Shown one piece after another: positions 11,118-22,628 of a stretch of 64,000 nucleotides of DNA. Under the pieces are notes generated by a model. It ran no database searches and was not told the origin of the DNA. It saw only the letters and a program-made list of their open reading frames with translations. Both the position numbers and the translations under genes were made by a program. Every line of letters starts with the position of its first letter. Position 1 is the stretch's first letter. Source of the DNA: Aphrophora alni (lineage: Eukaryota; Arthropoda; Insecta; Hemiptera; Aphrophoridae); contig OY740768.1 in NCBI GenBank assembly GCA_963513935.1, positions 18,278,590 through 18,342,589 on the forward strand. Reading direction: 5' to 3'.

Positions 11118-13540
11118 TGTTTACTGTGCAGCAGAAAGTAAAGTGTATTATTTCATTTGCTGAGTTAAAATCAATCGTGAGTGTTCAGCGTCTTTTTCGA
11201 CCAACGTATGAAGGAAAAAATGCACCGGATGATAAAGCTATTTGTAAATGGTTCTATCAGTTTTGATTAACAGGAAACAACACTCACCAGGCCGGCCGAG
11301 AACTACTGAAGAAAACGTCAACCGCATTTGCCAGTCTTGTATTAGGAGTCCAAAAAAATCAATAGCTCGACGGAGCCTTGAACTCAAAATACCAAAAACA
11401 ACAATTCAAAATGTAGGTACTGCACAAACAATTACGTCTCCATGCCTATAAAATTCAGCTCAGACACGAGAGAGAATTAACGGATAGACCTAAACAAAAA
11501 TAATATGAAAATTTATGACAATCCAGCTTTTTTTAATGAGTTGTTGTTTTCAGATGAAGCAATGTTTCACATTAATGGTTGCATTAATCATCACAACTAT
11601 CGAATATAGGGAACACAACAACCTAACGAAATTCATGAGTACATACAAGACTCTCCAAAAGTGAGTGTGTGGTGTGGGTTATTTCATGAGTGAGTTGTGG
11701 CCCCCTCTTTTTTTGTTGAAAGAACAATTACAGAGATAATCTTGTGATAATTTAAAAATGTGCTGAAGTTAATATGATAATTGAAACTATTTGAAAATAT
11801 AAAATTATTCTTTTGAACTTGAAGAGTTCCACTAAGTAGTTATTTATTAATTTACTCGACTTATGGGCGCCAGATGTGTTAACATCAATTTAGGAAAAAA
11901 AAAGTTAATTATTGTTATTAAATTTCTCAGGGGTGAGTCCTTTTACCAGTGTACTTCACAGTGATTTTGGTTTCAGAAATGAAAATACTTGTAGCTGAAA
12001 TATTAACATGGATTTATTAAAAAAAAAACAAAGAATGAGCACATATATAATCATGATACATTTCATACCACTCATATTTAAAATCTCTATGCTTTTAAAT
12101 CTTTCAATATATTTTGCCTTGAAGAGGCTTAAATTCTTTCTTAAAACTTTATATTAATAGTTGCAACTCAAAACAAAAATATTTCTTTATAGTGAGCGTT
12201 TTATGTTCTAACATAACAAAGATTGATTATATTAAAATGAAATTAAATATTCTAAATTTACAAATTGTTACACAAAAATTATTCATTAAGACAATATAAA
12301 AAAGGTTCATAGAAAAAGTTCTTTTATATAAAAATGTCTATGATTCTATGTTACCGGAAAACCGATCCTGCAGATTGAACATGTGCTCATACTGGAATTC
12401 GTTCATTTGTGTTGTAATCACCTTGTAGATTGGATCTGTATAATCGATGCTCAATTGTCCTTTCACGTACATAATGTTGCACAATAAATATATCACTTTA
12501 TTCAAAAGATATTGTCCAATATCTCATCAATTTCTACATACGTCCTACCACGTTTACGAATGTCTCTAGTCTCATTAAATCATTTCTATCAATGTTTTTT
12601 AAAACTTCCTTTAGACAAAATGTTTCTCACTGACTCTAAATTCATAGTTGGACTCTATATTAACAATATCTATTACATTTTAGAAAAGTTTCTCTCGATC
12701 AAATTATGTCTGATTACTTCAGAAATACAACCTGTCTATCCAACTGCTGGACTTAGACTAACTTGAAAACACATCTTGTCACTCCAAACGCTGGACTTAG
12801 ACTAACTTGAAACCACGAGATCTCTCAATTCCCAAAGTGTTCTTTCCGGTCACATTTTCACTGCCATAGTTATTTTACATATATCACTGCATAAAATCAA
12901 AATTCACATATAAAGAAATTAAACATTCGCAAATGTTTATGTTGTACTAATACTAAACATGTTTATTTATTTTTAGCCTTGAAAATCTATTTTTTCTTTA
13001 TAAATGAGTTTACTAGTTTTAAATTATTATTTGAATCTTTTATCTCTATGGTTTAACCGCGTCTTTTTAAATGAGTCAATATTAAGATCTGATTTTTCAC
13101 ACTGTTACAATCTATCTGGACATGCTAGAACAATTTATGTTTCCTCAGCCAAAACAAATTGAACAAGAAACTTGACTACGTATCATTTTTATGGAAGTTG
13201 GAGATCCTCCTCACTATCATCTGGTTGTACGCAACACCTTTTACAACAGATTTCCTAATGGTTGGATTGGCAGAAGTGTGCCTATTTCTTGGCTCCCCAG
13301 AAAGGTACAGAAAGGTAAATCCAGAGCCAAGGTACATTTTGTTTTCGGGGGGTACATTAAGAACATAGTTTATGCTGAGAAAATTTGTGATTTGGTGCAT
13401 CTGCGGAAGCGCATCTCTGATGCTATCACAACTGTAACCCCAGAAATGATTCAATGCACTTGGCATGAAACTGACTACAGATTGCTGCAGAGCAACAAAT
13501 GGATGTCACATCAAAACATACTAAAGTATAAAAAAACTTC
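11118..13540 (+). pseudogene. Tc1/mariner transposase, broken and interrupted
   Basis: In order: a start-like region MFTVQQKVKC at 11118, a helix-turn-helix linker with SPGRPRTTEENV and CIRSPKKSIARRSLELKIPK (11290-11400), and a first catalytic region FSDEAMFHING (about 11550-11580). Next come VWCGLF and FFVERTI just before the LTR. The chain resumes after 13110 with YLDMLEQF, then PPHYH (13201-13217), YIKNIVYAEK and DAITTVTPEMIQCTW. Family knowledge places a catalytic Asp in QDGAPPH, but here it reads MEVGDPPH. The third-Asp box (SPDLTPLDFF in relatives) is replaced by unrelated residues. At least one frameshift and several stops occur besides the insertion. Confidence 0.85.
11743..13109 (-). 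mobile_element. Solo LTR (family B), inside transposase gene
   Basis: On the minus strand it starts TGTAACAGTG and ends TTATCACA, with an identical ATCT TSD at 11739-11742 and 13110-13113. At 1367 bp it is colinear with the interrupted LTR at 14931-15587/24012-24675 and more distantly with the LTRs of the two complete elements. Shared marks are GTGTGAAAA, AGACGCGGTTAA, a TTTCAG block, and TGGCGCCC near the 3' end. No internal region or partner LTR is nearby, so it is a recombination-derived solo LTR. Confidence 0.92.
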
Positions 13541-13900
13541 TTTTTATCATGTACATTGTCAATGTAAAATAATTAAATTATCTTTAATACTCTTTGAGTT
13601 GACCTTAGTTGAAATCCCGGCATTCTTTTTCGATGACCCTGTATATCATGTGAATAATGAAATAAAAGCGGTAGAATAAATTTTACTTATTTCCCTGAAG
13701 TAAATGTAAAATATTTAATTATAAATTATTATAAAATATGAGAGATTAAACAACAATCGCCTTTCAAACAATTCAAAGTTGTAAACAATACAAACTGTCA
13801 TTGATTAGTTTGGATCATTTTGTAAAAGTGATTAATGCACCAGATTGATTTTAGTTTTGTATATACACTTTCATATTTTTAATAAGTAATATTCTTATTG

Positions 13901-14054
13901 CTTATTAGGTTTGTGAGATATATTATTTTGTGTAGGGTTTTGTGTTGTTTTGTCCAACCTCCCCCCCCCCCCCATTTCAAAATGTATTTTGATGAATTAA
14001 AGATAATTTATAATATAATCAGCACAAAATCATATATCTCACAAACCTAATAAG
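13901..14054. repeat. Inverted repeat (32-nt arms)
   Basis: CTTATTAGGTTTGTGAGATA begins the left arm (13901-13932) and its reverse complement lies at 14023-14054, with one mismatch. The spacer holds a C14-like run near 13960-13974. Possibly a small foldback element. Confidence 0.8.
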
Positions 14055-14059
14055 ACTAT

Positions 14060-14926
14060 AATAGTTGAACATCAGTTACTGTTGCAACATGTTAAAATAA
14101 TGTTTATAATTTAAAATGATATAATCCAAACAGTTGTAGAAAGAAGGTAAGAGTGGGTGTAAACAGTTTGAAATGATAGGCTAACTTTTACGTGTCAAAA
14201 ACATTTAGATCAATAGTTCAAGTTTATATTTATGAAGAAATATACTGATAGTAGACACTCAATGAAAGGTTATATAAACTATTAATAAATTTAAAAAATA
14301 AAAAACAGTATTATCTGCACTCAACAAGTGTTCAAACCATCAAGCCTTCTCAGTATTTACACTTTTAGATTAGATATTATCTAATTTTAAATGATAAATG
14401 GTTCAATAGTTCTTTCTTCTTTTATATATCACCAAATAAAAAAATGTACAATAGAAGCAGAGCGTTTAAAGTTATTTTATATTTTAATTTCAAAGGTTTG
14501 CTTTAACAATTTACATGAATGAAATTGTTAAAATGCATGATTATTTAGTTTATTCATTGTTAAGGCCTTTGAAAATCAAAGATATAAATATAATAGATTG
14601 TGTTTATACATATAAATTAAAAATACATAGACTGTCTAACTAACATATATAGTTGTTACTAATATCTTATTGAGGACAACCACGTTCTAACAAACATAAC
14701 CAATGCATATTATTATATGTTTTGAGTAACTAGGTCTAAACTCATCATTGTGGATAGATAGCCTACAGCAGCTGCTCTTTGCACAGTGATGGTCAAGAGT
14801 GAACCATTTCTAAATTCGTTTAATAGGAAAAGAGTGTACTGGTTTTAATATATTTAGAGACAAAGCAAGTGATTAAAACAAATAAGAGTAGACGACTTGA
14901 AAACTTCTTTTTTTTATTTTTTATAT
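14060..14926 (+). repeat. Dispersed repeat R1, copy a, 5' part
   Basis: Colinear with 57990-58650 and in part with 48200-48360. Shared landmarks include AATCCAAACA, TTTGAAATG, CTCATCATTGTGGAT, GCTCTTTGCACAGTGAT and GGTTTTAATA. It stops at 14926/14930, where the nested LTR insertion begins, and resumes at 24680. No coding capacity recognised. Confidence 0.7.
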
Positions 14927-15587
14927 AACATGTGACGATGTGAAAAGTCAGATTTAATATTGAATAATTTTAAAGACGCGCTTAAACTGTAGAGATAAGA
15001 ATTCAAATAATAATTTAAAACTAGTAAACTCATTTATAAAGGAAAAATAGATTTTCAAGACAACAGAATAAATAACCATGTCTAATTTTAGTATAATATA
15101 GTTTAATTAATAACAAGTGTTTAATAATCTATGTGTTTTACGGGGTGTGTGAACTATTCGTAATAGCCAAAATGGTAATAGCGGGAGAAAGACGCTTTGG
15201 AGGCAAATAACTTAGCTTAGCAACAGTCAGTCGAGATCAGAGCTTAGAGGAGTAAGGTTGTGTTTTTGAAGTGATCAGACGTAGAGAGAAACTTTTTCAA
15301 AAATGTAACGAAAATTGTTAATGTAGAGTTATATTATGACATTTGAGTCAGTGAGAGACGTTTTTTGTCTAAAAGAAGTTTTAGAACATTGATAGAGATG
15401 ATTTAACGAGGTTAGAGACAGTTTTTAATGTGGTAGGACGTAGTTGGAGTTTGAGGAGAGTATTGGACAATATCTTTTAATAAAGTGATGAATTTATTGT
15501 ACAACATTGTGTACTTGAAAGGACAATTGAGCATCGAATATATAAATTGAGTCTACAAGGTGATTGCAACACAAGATGAGAGAATCC

Positions 15588-16966
15588 TGTGACAGTGTGA
15601 AAAGTCAGATTTTAATATAGACTCATTTAAAAGACGCGGTTAAGCCAAAGAGATAAGAGATTCAAATAATAATTTAAATGTAGTAACTTCATTAATAAAA
15701 GAAAAATGGATTTTCAAGACAACAGTATAAATAACCATGTTTAATTTTAATGTAATTTAGTTTGTTTGTTATGTTAAGTAAATCATTTGTATTTTACGGC
15801 AGTGTGGTAAAATGTGGGAACAGTAACCGGAAGGAACGCTTTCGGAAGCAAGAATTCGCCTCATGGCAACGGCAGTCTAAGTCCAGCGTTAGGAGTGACA
15901 GGTTGTGTTCTAAAAAGTCGAAGTCCAGCGATTGAAGGGACAAGATGTGTTTTCTAAGAGTTGAGTTTACCGCTTAAAATGGACAGGTCGTATTTTTTAA
16001 AAGTCAAAATCCAGTGTTAGGAGAGAGAAGATCGTAGAAAGAGTTTCTAGGTTCTGTTAGAACGATGTACATTTGATTTTTTATCTCAAATAGAGATCGA
16101 AAGTATCTAAAAATCCATGTTTAGTGTGTTTCAATGACAATAACGCGGGAACATAAAAGACAATGGTTGATATACGCGAGTTATGAACATTCACAACAAC
16201 TTGAGACAACAATTTCTGAACGAGGGAGAATCCACTACGAGCCGTAGAACTTCAACTTGTAGGACATCAGTTTTCCATTCGGACACAGACAATGTTTTTT
16301 TATTTAGATCGGCGTTGTGGTATAGACGCTATATATTACCTGTTTGATTAATAACCTGTATTATGTTTTAAATTAATTTTTTTGTAAATGTTTATCTATT
16401 TAAAGAAGTTTAGTAGATTATGACTAGAAGAGATAATAGCAAATGAAATTTTCAAATAATGAAAATAGAATCTTTTCATTTTTCTTAGAGCTACAGAGTA
16501 ACTAAAAAATTCATAGATTAAATTCCTGTTGCAACAATTTTATTGGTAGAAGCATTTTTGAAGATAAAATTAATTAATTTGAAAGAAAGAAATAAAGGAA
16601 ATATAAATTCATAATTTGTTATTAAAACTAAAAAGGATAACTAGTACTTATAATATGATTTTTTTTGTTAATAATAATTTGTAGGATGTTTCTTTGAATG
16701 TTTAATAAATGTTTTCTTTGTAACATTTCAGCCAAAGTGTTCTCATTAAAAAACCAAAATCCACTGTAAGTACACTGTAAAAAGAACTTGCGACCCCAGA
16801 GATTTTTTCTTTCTTTTAAATATTTAAATTCATTTTTTTCTTTTTCTAAATTGGTATATTAAGGATACCTGGCGCCCTAGTCGAGCAAATTAATAATTGA
16901 ATTCAATATTAATAAAAAAATAAGTACTCTTCAAGTACGACAAAGGCTAATTTTTGAATTGTCACA
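15588..16966 (+). repeat. 5' LTR of element A
   Basis: 1379 bp, the same length as the 3' LTR, and identical in every line I compared, pointing to recent insertion. It contains a conserved CATTTCAG box (16724-16732), a polypyrimidine/AATAAA-rich 3' third, and CTGGCGCCC near 16870. Confidence 0.95.
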
Positions 16967-16968
16967 AA

Positions 16969-16986
16969 TGGCGCCCAACGTGGGGC
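16969..16986 (+). promoter_or_regulatory. Primer-binding site, tRNA-Lys type
   Basis: TGGCGCCCAACGTGGGGC starts two bases after the 5' LTR. It equals the 18-nt complement of the 3' end of animal tRNA-Lys (CUU type), the same primer class used by several retroviruses. A perfect 18/18 match suggests the copy could be primed. Confidence 0.9.
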
Positions 16987-17033
16987 GTTTATGGTCGAAA
17001 AATACAGTGAATTTGGTAATGGGAACATTTAAA

Positions 17034-17046
17034 ATCAAGGTAAGGA
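17034..17046 (+). promoter_or_regulatory. Conserved splice-donor-like site
   Basis: AATCAAG|GTAAGG lies between the primer site and the ORF. The same sequence stands at the equivalent place in the sister element (56312-56320, minus strand). If used, the long ORF would lie in the intron of a subgenomic RNA. Use is inferred. Confidence 0.5.
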
Positions 17047-17084
17047 CTCTACCATTAATAATAAGAAAGATTCTTTTTTAAAAA

Positions 17085-18947
17085 ATGTTTTGTGTTAAAT
17101 ATAGTAAGGTAAAAAAGGAGGAGTCAGAAATTGTAAATGTTAATAATAATGATGAACAGGTAGGGTTAGGAAATCAAAATTCTATAAATAACATAGAACC
17201 ATTGGTATATCAAGATCATACTTTTAAAAATTTAGAGCAGAAATTGCGAAGTAATGAGCAGACAATACAAAGTAATAGTAGTAATGAATTGTTTTATCAA
17301 CAGGGACAAAGTATTTTAGATCAAAATGTAGATTTAGATAGTAATAATAATAAAGTAAACAATGAGGTAGATAATACTGAAAATTTAAAAGTTAAGAAGA
17401 ATGGTGGGGTTAATGATTTTGATGGAAAAGATAAGGTTTCAAGTGATTTAGTAAATAAAAATAGTAATTTGGTAAAAGAAGATCAAAATTTAAAGAAAAT
17501 GGAGGGTACTAATAATAATAATAATAATCTAAGGGCTGAACAGGTTAGGGTAATGGAACAGGTTAGTGTAATTGAGCAGAATAGAGTAAATGGGGGTAGA
17601 ACAAATAATGATCAAGGTATGAGCATGGAAAAAATATATGAGATGTTAGTAAAAGGATTTCGACAAACTAGTTTAGATATGGATAAAAAATTTGATAAAA
17701 ATAGCTTAGAATTTAGGCAAGATAATGATAAGAAGTTTGAATGTATAAGTAATGATATTAAACAAAGTAGATTAGAAATAAGTAATAAATTTGATCAAAA
17801 TAAGCTGGAAATCAATGCTAAACTAGAAGATTTTAATATTAGACTTAAACAAAATAATGTTAAACTGGATAAAATAGATAATGACTTGAAACTGAGTAAA
17901 TTAGAACTAAGACAAGATAATTTAGATTTAAGAGAAGCAATGTGTAAAAAATTTGAAGAAATGAGGGTTGAATTAAAACCAAATTATGTAAAATTAGAAC
18001 AGAATCTTAAATTGGAAATTAAACAAATGAAAATTAATGTAATGGAGACTAATAATAAAGTAGAAATTGAAGTAAGCTATTGTGAGAAAAAAGTAGAATT
18101 TGAACAGATTAATAGTGTAGAAGGTGTTTTGGTAGAAAATATTAATAATTTAGATAACAATTTAAATCAAGCAATAGCTGAAATTGAAATTAACAGTTTT
18201 AATGAAACAAAAGAGATGTCAGATGATTTAATAATAATAGAAGACAATTGTGTGAATGATTGTGTTCAAGAAATTTCTAAAATAATGAATAATGGGTTAG
18301 GTAACAAGGTAAATCTAGAAATAACAAGTAATGTTGAAGTGAATAAGTTTGGTGGGGTTGGAATAGGTATAATTAATTCAAAAAACAAAGTAAAGGTAAA
18401 TAATCTAATAATAAAGGAATCAGCTGTTTATCTTAAAAAACGAGTTTACCATAAGACTGTAGATTTTGAAAAATACACGATGTTAGAATTTAGAAATGTT
18501 TTTAGAATCCAAGAGCAAGAAATTAAAAGTTTTTGTGAAATGAGTAGCTTTGAAATTAAATATGAAAACGTATGTATTAAAGAAGTATTTGTGATGATAT
18601 ACAAGAATGGTGGGGTTAGAATTCCTAAACTAACAGATGTTGAAATTAGGTCAGTAGATTCTAAGATGTTTGAGAGAAAGAGAAATGTAGATATGTCTGT
18701 AAGGGAGAAAGAGAAAGGTATTTTGTCAATACTCCGAGACAATAACAAAGGGGAATCTTTTGTTAGGAAAGGGTCAGTTATGATGACTAGGCTAGACAAA
18801 CTGTCCGTGTGGACAGAAGTATTTAACGTTGTAATTATGTTAAGAGAGCAGGCTATATTTTACAAAATGTTTCACCAATCGGGGAACCATAAAAAAAAAT
18901 GGATAATTTATAATTGTTGTAATCAATTGAATATTTGGAATGACTAA
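17085..18947 (+). CDS. Coiled-coil retroelement ORF (Gag-like?), element A
   Basis: A 620-codon acidic/Asn- and Lys-rich protein and the only long ORF of element A. Residues about 1-180 are low-complexity and Asn-rich. Residues about 181-300 form a heptad/11-residue repeat coiled coil (KKFDKNSLEF, NKFDQNKLEI, KKFEEM). Residues about 330-480 are almost identical to the sister protein (EMSDDLIIIEDNC, GGVGIGIINSKNKV), and a basic C-terminal part contains NGGVRIPKLTDVEIRS. There is no zinc knuckle, protease or polymerase motif. ATG 17085 gives the longest frame. The sister copy starts about 14 codons later, where this copy has AGG instead of ATG, so translation may begin at a later Met. Position after the primer site suggests a Gag role, but no Gag domain is recognised. 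Confidence 0.75.
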   Translation: MFCVKYSKVKKEESEIVNVNNNDEQVGLGNQNSINNIEPLVYQDHTFKNLEQKLRSNEQTIQSNSSNELFYQQGQSILDQNVDLDSNNNKVNNEVDNTENLKVKKNGGVNDFDGKDKVSSDLVNKNSNLVKEDQNLKKMEGTNNNNNNLRAEQVRVMEQVSVIEQNRVNGGRTNNDQGMSMEKIYEMLVKGFRQTSLDMDKKFDKNSLEFRQDNDKKFECISNDIKQSRLEISNKFDQNKLEINAKLEDFNIRLKQNNVKLDKIDNDLKLSKLELRQDNLDLREAMCKKFEEMRVELKPNYVKLEQNLKLEIKQMKINVMETNNKVEIEVSYCEKKVEFEQINSVEGVLVENINNLDNNLNQAIAEIEINSFNETKEMSDDLIIIEDNCVNDCVQEISKIMNNGLGNKVNLEITSNVEVNKFGGVGIGIINSKNKVKVNNLIIKESAVYLKKRVYHKTVDFEKYTMLEFRNVFRIQEQEIKSFCEMSSFEIKYENVCIKEVFVMIYKNGGVRIPKLTDVEIRSVDSKMFERKRNVDMSVREKEKGILSILRDNNKGESFVRKGSVMMTRLDKLSVWTEVFNVVIMLREQAIFYKMFHQSGNHKKKWIIYNCCNQLNIWND

Positions 18948-21900
18948 TAATAATGTAAAGACATTTTTATAATAACACAAGGACTTGATTTTGAAAAATA
19001 ATTAATAGAATAAGAATTTTGTTAATAAATAAGTTTAAGTTTGATAATGATTAATTAAGAGTTATGAATATTAATAATTTGTGTGTACTGATAAATTTTG
19101 TAAGCTAAGACAGAATCAGAATAAATAATAATATAAGCCAAGCGTAAAATGTTAGAAGTTTTAGTTAAGAAAGGTTTCAGTATTTGTTAAAGTAAAGGCG
19201 CTGGATTATAGCAGTGAATAACTTAATATGTTTATAGAAGAAATAATATTTAGAAACGTTTAGGTATTTGCTAAGTGAAAGATGCAAGATTGTTAGTAAA
19301 TAACCGAGTGTGTTTATACTAAGATAAATATTGACTTTACGTGTTAAGATAAAACAGATTAGTTAGAAGCAAAGAGTCAGAGTTATGTTGAAGAAATGAT
19401 ATACAATATTAAGTAGGTGGATTCAATATTGAATATTCAATAAAATGTGACGAGAGTTGAGATTCATCTATAGACCGTATTGGAACCGAAAAGTTCACTT
19501 CTTATCAGTAGTAAACAGATAAAGAATTGCGTCTCTATATACAAAGGGGAAATTGTTTATTCCTTAGTCAGGTATAAGTTCTTTGCATGACATTGAGACT
19601 GAAATACAGCGTGTTACGAAAGTGCTGTTCTGAAAATAAAAAACTTTTGACTTATAATTCAAAGTTAACTTGCGTTTTCAAAAAAAAAAAAAAAAAAAAA
19701 TTACTTAAATAAAGGATAATTGGATTTAAATAAAGTAAACAAGAACAAAAGTAGATTACTTAAATAACTTTAATAGAATTAAATGTAAAATTTCTAAGTA
19801 AAAAACTTAGAATAAGTTTTAAAAAAATAAAAAATTCTTTTTGAATTTGAACAATGACATCTAGAAAGGATTACATAAACAGAAAATCGACGATGCTAGT
19901 AATAGGATGGGTAAAATAAACATTATTTCAACTTAGGATAATACGATTTGAATGAAATTTTTTATGAATTTTAAAATTTTCTTCGTGTAGATGCATTTAA
20001 GGAGTACATGAACATTGGGAGGAAGGCAGGGTAGCGGTAGTCGAAAACATGTTTTATTCTTAGGAATAAAGCATGTAGACAGCATTGAAGGTGTGTCATG
20101 GTTGAAAGGTGTGATTGGGGCTTTATTCTGAACTGAGTAGGAATTTTGCATTTCAACCTTCTCATATCTGAAAAATCATAATGCAGACTTCAATGTAAGT
20201 GTCTAAAGTTGTAATCAGAAGGATACAAAGTGTAATTAAGAGACAAGAAGTGTCGCGGATATTGGAGATAATAGGAGAAAATACAAGAGACTACTAAATA
20301 ATTAAAATTTGGATAAAAAAGTAAATTTTGGAAAATGATGAGTTAAAATTTGTAAAAGTTTTGAAATTAAAATGTTTAAGTAAAATTGAAAGTATTTTTT
20401 TTGATAAGATGATGGAGATTTTGTAACAACGGTTAAGACAATAATAATTTGATATAATATTACATAGAATTTCCATGTAATGAAACTTTAGACAGATGAT
20501 AGAAGAAAGACAAAGTGTAGTGTATACAGAACTGATCAATCTGTATATACAAAATTAAACCGGACGTGACATTATTAGGGAGTACTTTAGTAAGAAAGAT
20601 AGTAATTATTAAAATGTATATAATAGATTAAGAGTAATAATGCTTGGCTTATATGTAGAAAGTATTTGATATTTGTTTACAAAAGTTAAGGATAATAAAA
20701 TAAGTAATTATATGCAAAATATTGTTAGATTTAAATAATTTGAGATTTGAAAAAGGTGACTTGTAAAGGAATTGAGTGGTTTTCAAGAGGCATTGCTAAG
20801 ATGATAATAATATTGAAGTTTTTTGTTTTTAATAATGAAATGGTAATAAAATGAATAATGGAGTTAAAAAATGTTAAAGTTTTTGTTTTTTAAAGAAGGA
20901 GATATAATTAATAAATAATATAATATGAAGAGAATCTATGTGAGTTTTGCCAAGACAGATAATAATAAAGTTTTTAAGTTTTTTGATGTTAAATAATGAA
21001 TGAAGGAGGTTAAGTTTTTGTTTTTTAAAGGAAGGAATAGTAAATTAATAATGATAAGAGAGATTTTGATGAAATTTATAAATAAAATAAACAATTAATG
21101 ATTTTTGATAAATAGTGTTTGAATTTGAAATAATAAGTGATGTTGAGAAGTTATTTGATAAAGATGTCTAAAAAAATTTTGATGAAATACGGTGTTAGCT
21201 GGGAAACAATGTAAATTTTATTTTTTTTGGAGTTTTTGTATTTAAGTGGTTGATGACAAGGGAGATTTTAATGAAGTAATTTAAATGAAAGAATTTTTGA
21301 GTTTTATATGAAGATGATGACTTTACAGAATTGTTGAGTAAAGTGGTATTTAAAATGAAGTTGTTCTGTTAAGAAACTTTTATAAAAAAGGTAGTTAGGT
21401 TGCATTAATGGTAATTTTTTTTAGTTTTTAAGAGGTTTTTGAATACTACGGTGAAATAAAGGAAATATGCGACGATTTTAATGAAATAAAGGAAATATGC
21501 GACGATTTTAATGAAATAAAGGAAATATGCGACGATTTTAATGAAACAAGAGGAGATTTAAGGAATTCTACGAAATACGGCGATTATTATGCTTTTAAAA
21601 GGAAGCTACGTTGAAGTAAGGAGATTATTTATGAAGTAAAATATAGGTAAATAATAAGGAATTTTTTTTTATTATGAAGAATTTTGTTTGGGGATTAATG
21701 CAACTTTGATTATTAAAATATGAAAGATTTGAGATGGAAGGAATTTTTAAGATAAGGTACTAAAAGATGATACAATTGTAAAGAGGTAATTTTGAAATAG
21801 ATAAGATGAGAGTATAAGTGATTTTTTTTTTGGTAATAATGATGTTATATTTTGTTGAATACTAGTAGAGATAAAGAGTTTTTGGTAATTGTAAAATCAG

Positions 21901-22583
21901 TAGTTAACATTTTATCCCAGCAAGACAAAGAGTAATTGAGAATTGATAAAGAATAAATAATTATTGGATTTAAACTAAGATGAATAATAATATAAGATGA
22001 TAATTGAAAAGTTTAAAGTGGATTGAAGTAATAATGAGTAATAAGTAAATAATTTTGTAAAGGTGTTAAATAATAATGAGTAGTTTAAATTTTAATTGTA
22101 TCAAGTTGAAGGAATTATTCAGATGAATATTTAGAGTCAAAGGTAGATTTTCAAAGGATGTAGAAATGTCGTCTTGGCAAAGAGGATGAGACGAGAAAAA
22201 GTATATAGACGGCTGTCTGGGAGATAAGCTTTGAGTGACAGGATCCGGTCAACAAAAAATGTTGATGGGAAAGTTTCAGTCAACTGCTGTGGAAAAATAA
22301 AGCGGATGTAGGGTTTTCTTTATGTAAATAGAGATAAGGTTTAGTGCTAATGGACTTTATTATTTTAATATTTATGAGTTATGATGACTCAAACAAATTG
22401 AGATAGTAAAATAGGATTTTTAATAAATAGATTTTTTAGTTTTTATAAGAAAAGAGAATCTTTCTTAAATTTAAGTATACTAGTGATGCTTATTTTTCAT
22501 GAAGTCCTTAGCTTCTGAAATGAAATGTCTTGAACATCCATTAATATTTTTTTTCTCGATTTGAAATATATATATATAAAAGC
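18948..22583 (+). other. 3' internal region of element A without ORFs
   Basis: About 3.6 kb of purine-biased AT-rich sequence without a frame above about 80 codons on the sense strand. Colinear homology with 50624-54482 of the sister element shows that this is a family feature and not a private deletion. It contains a poly(A) run (19680-19700), a decayed Cys-rich frame at about 19990-20160 and a 30-bp tandem array (21451-21540). Confidence 0.75.
21451..21540 (+). repeat. Three 30-bp tandem repeats
   Basis: The unit contains GAAATAAAGGAAATATGCGA followed by CGATTTTA. Three near-identical copies are present here, while the sister element has two at 51671-51730. Confidence 0.95.
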
Positions 22584-22615
22584 TTTGTATTACAATACCT
22601 GTATTGAAATACAAA
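22584..22615 (+). repeat. Conserved hairpin before 3' LTR
   Basis: TTTGTATTACAATAC and GTATTGAAATACAAA form a 15-bp stem with one mismatch around a CT loop. It lies 13 bp before the 3' LTR and is present at the equivalent place in the sister element (50592-50623). It may mark the polypurine tract, which reads CTTGTGGGGTTT here and is not a classical purine run. Confidence 0.75.
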
Positions 22616-22628
22616 CCTTGTGGGGTTT

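Larger units (their letters stand above)
10914..13641 (+). mobile_element. Tc1/mariner-type DNA transposon, split by a solo LTR
   Basis: The terminal inverted repeats share CGAAAAAGAATGCCGGGATT near 10924-10943 and 13611-13632. TA dinucleotides flank at 10912-10913 and 13642-13643, the expected TA TSD. Without the 1367-bp LTR insertion the element would be about 1.36 kb, normal for a single-gene Tc1/mariner element. Exact outer bases are inferred from the weaker similarity beyond the shared core. Confidence 0.85.

Noticed and set aside
18446..18799. 117-codon antisense frame, with a similar one at 54592-54954
   Set aside because: Both are mirror images of the conserved sense ORF of the LTR elements. 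Their similarity follows from the sense-strand conservation.
19933..20165. Antisense 64-72 codon frames, with a counterpart at 53341-53541
   Set aside because: Shared ends (NASTRRKF) are explained by homology of the two elements. Sense-strand reading gives the Cys-rich frame, so the strand is undecided and no gene is called.
21451..21540. CRISPR-like direct repeats
   Set aside because: Units are contiguous without spacers, inside a retroelement of a eukaryotic genome.
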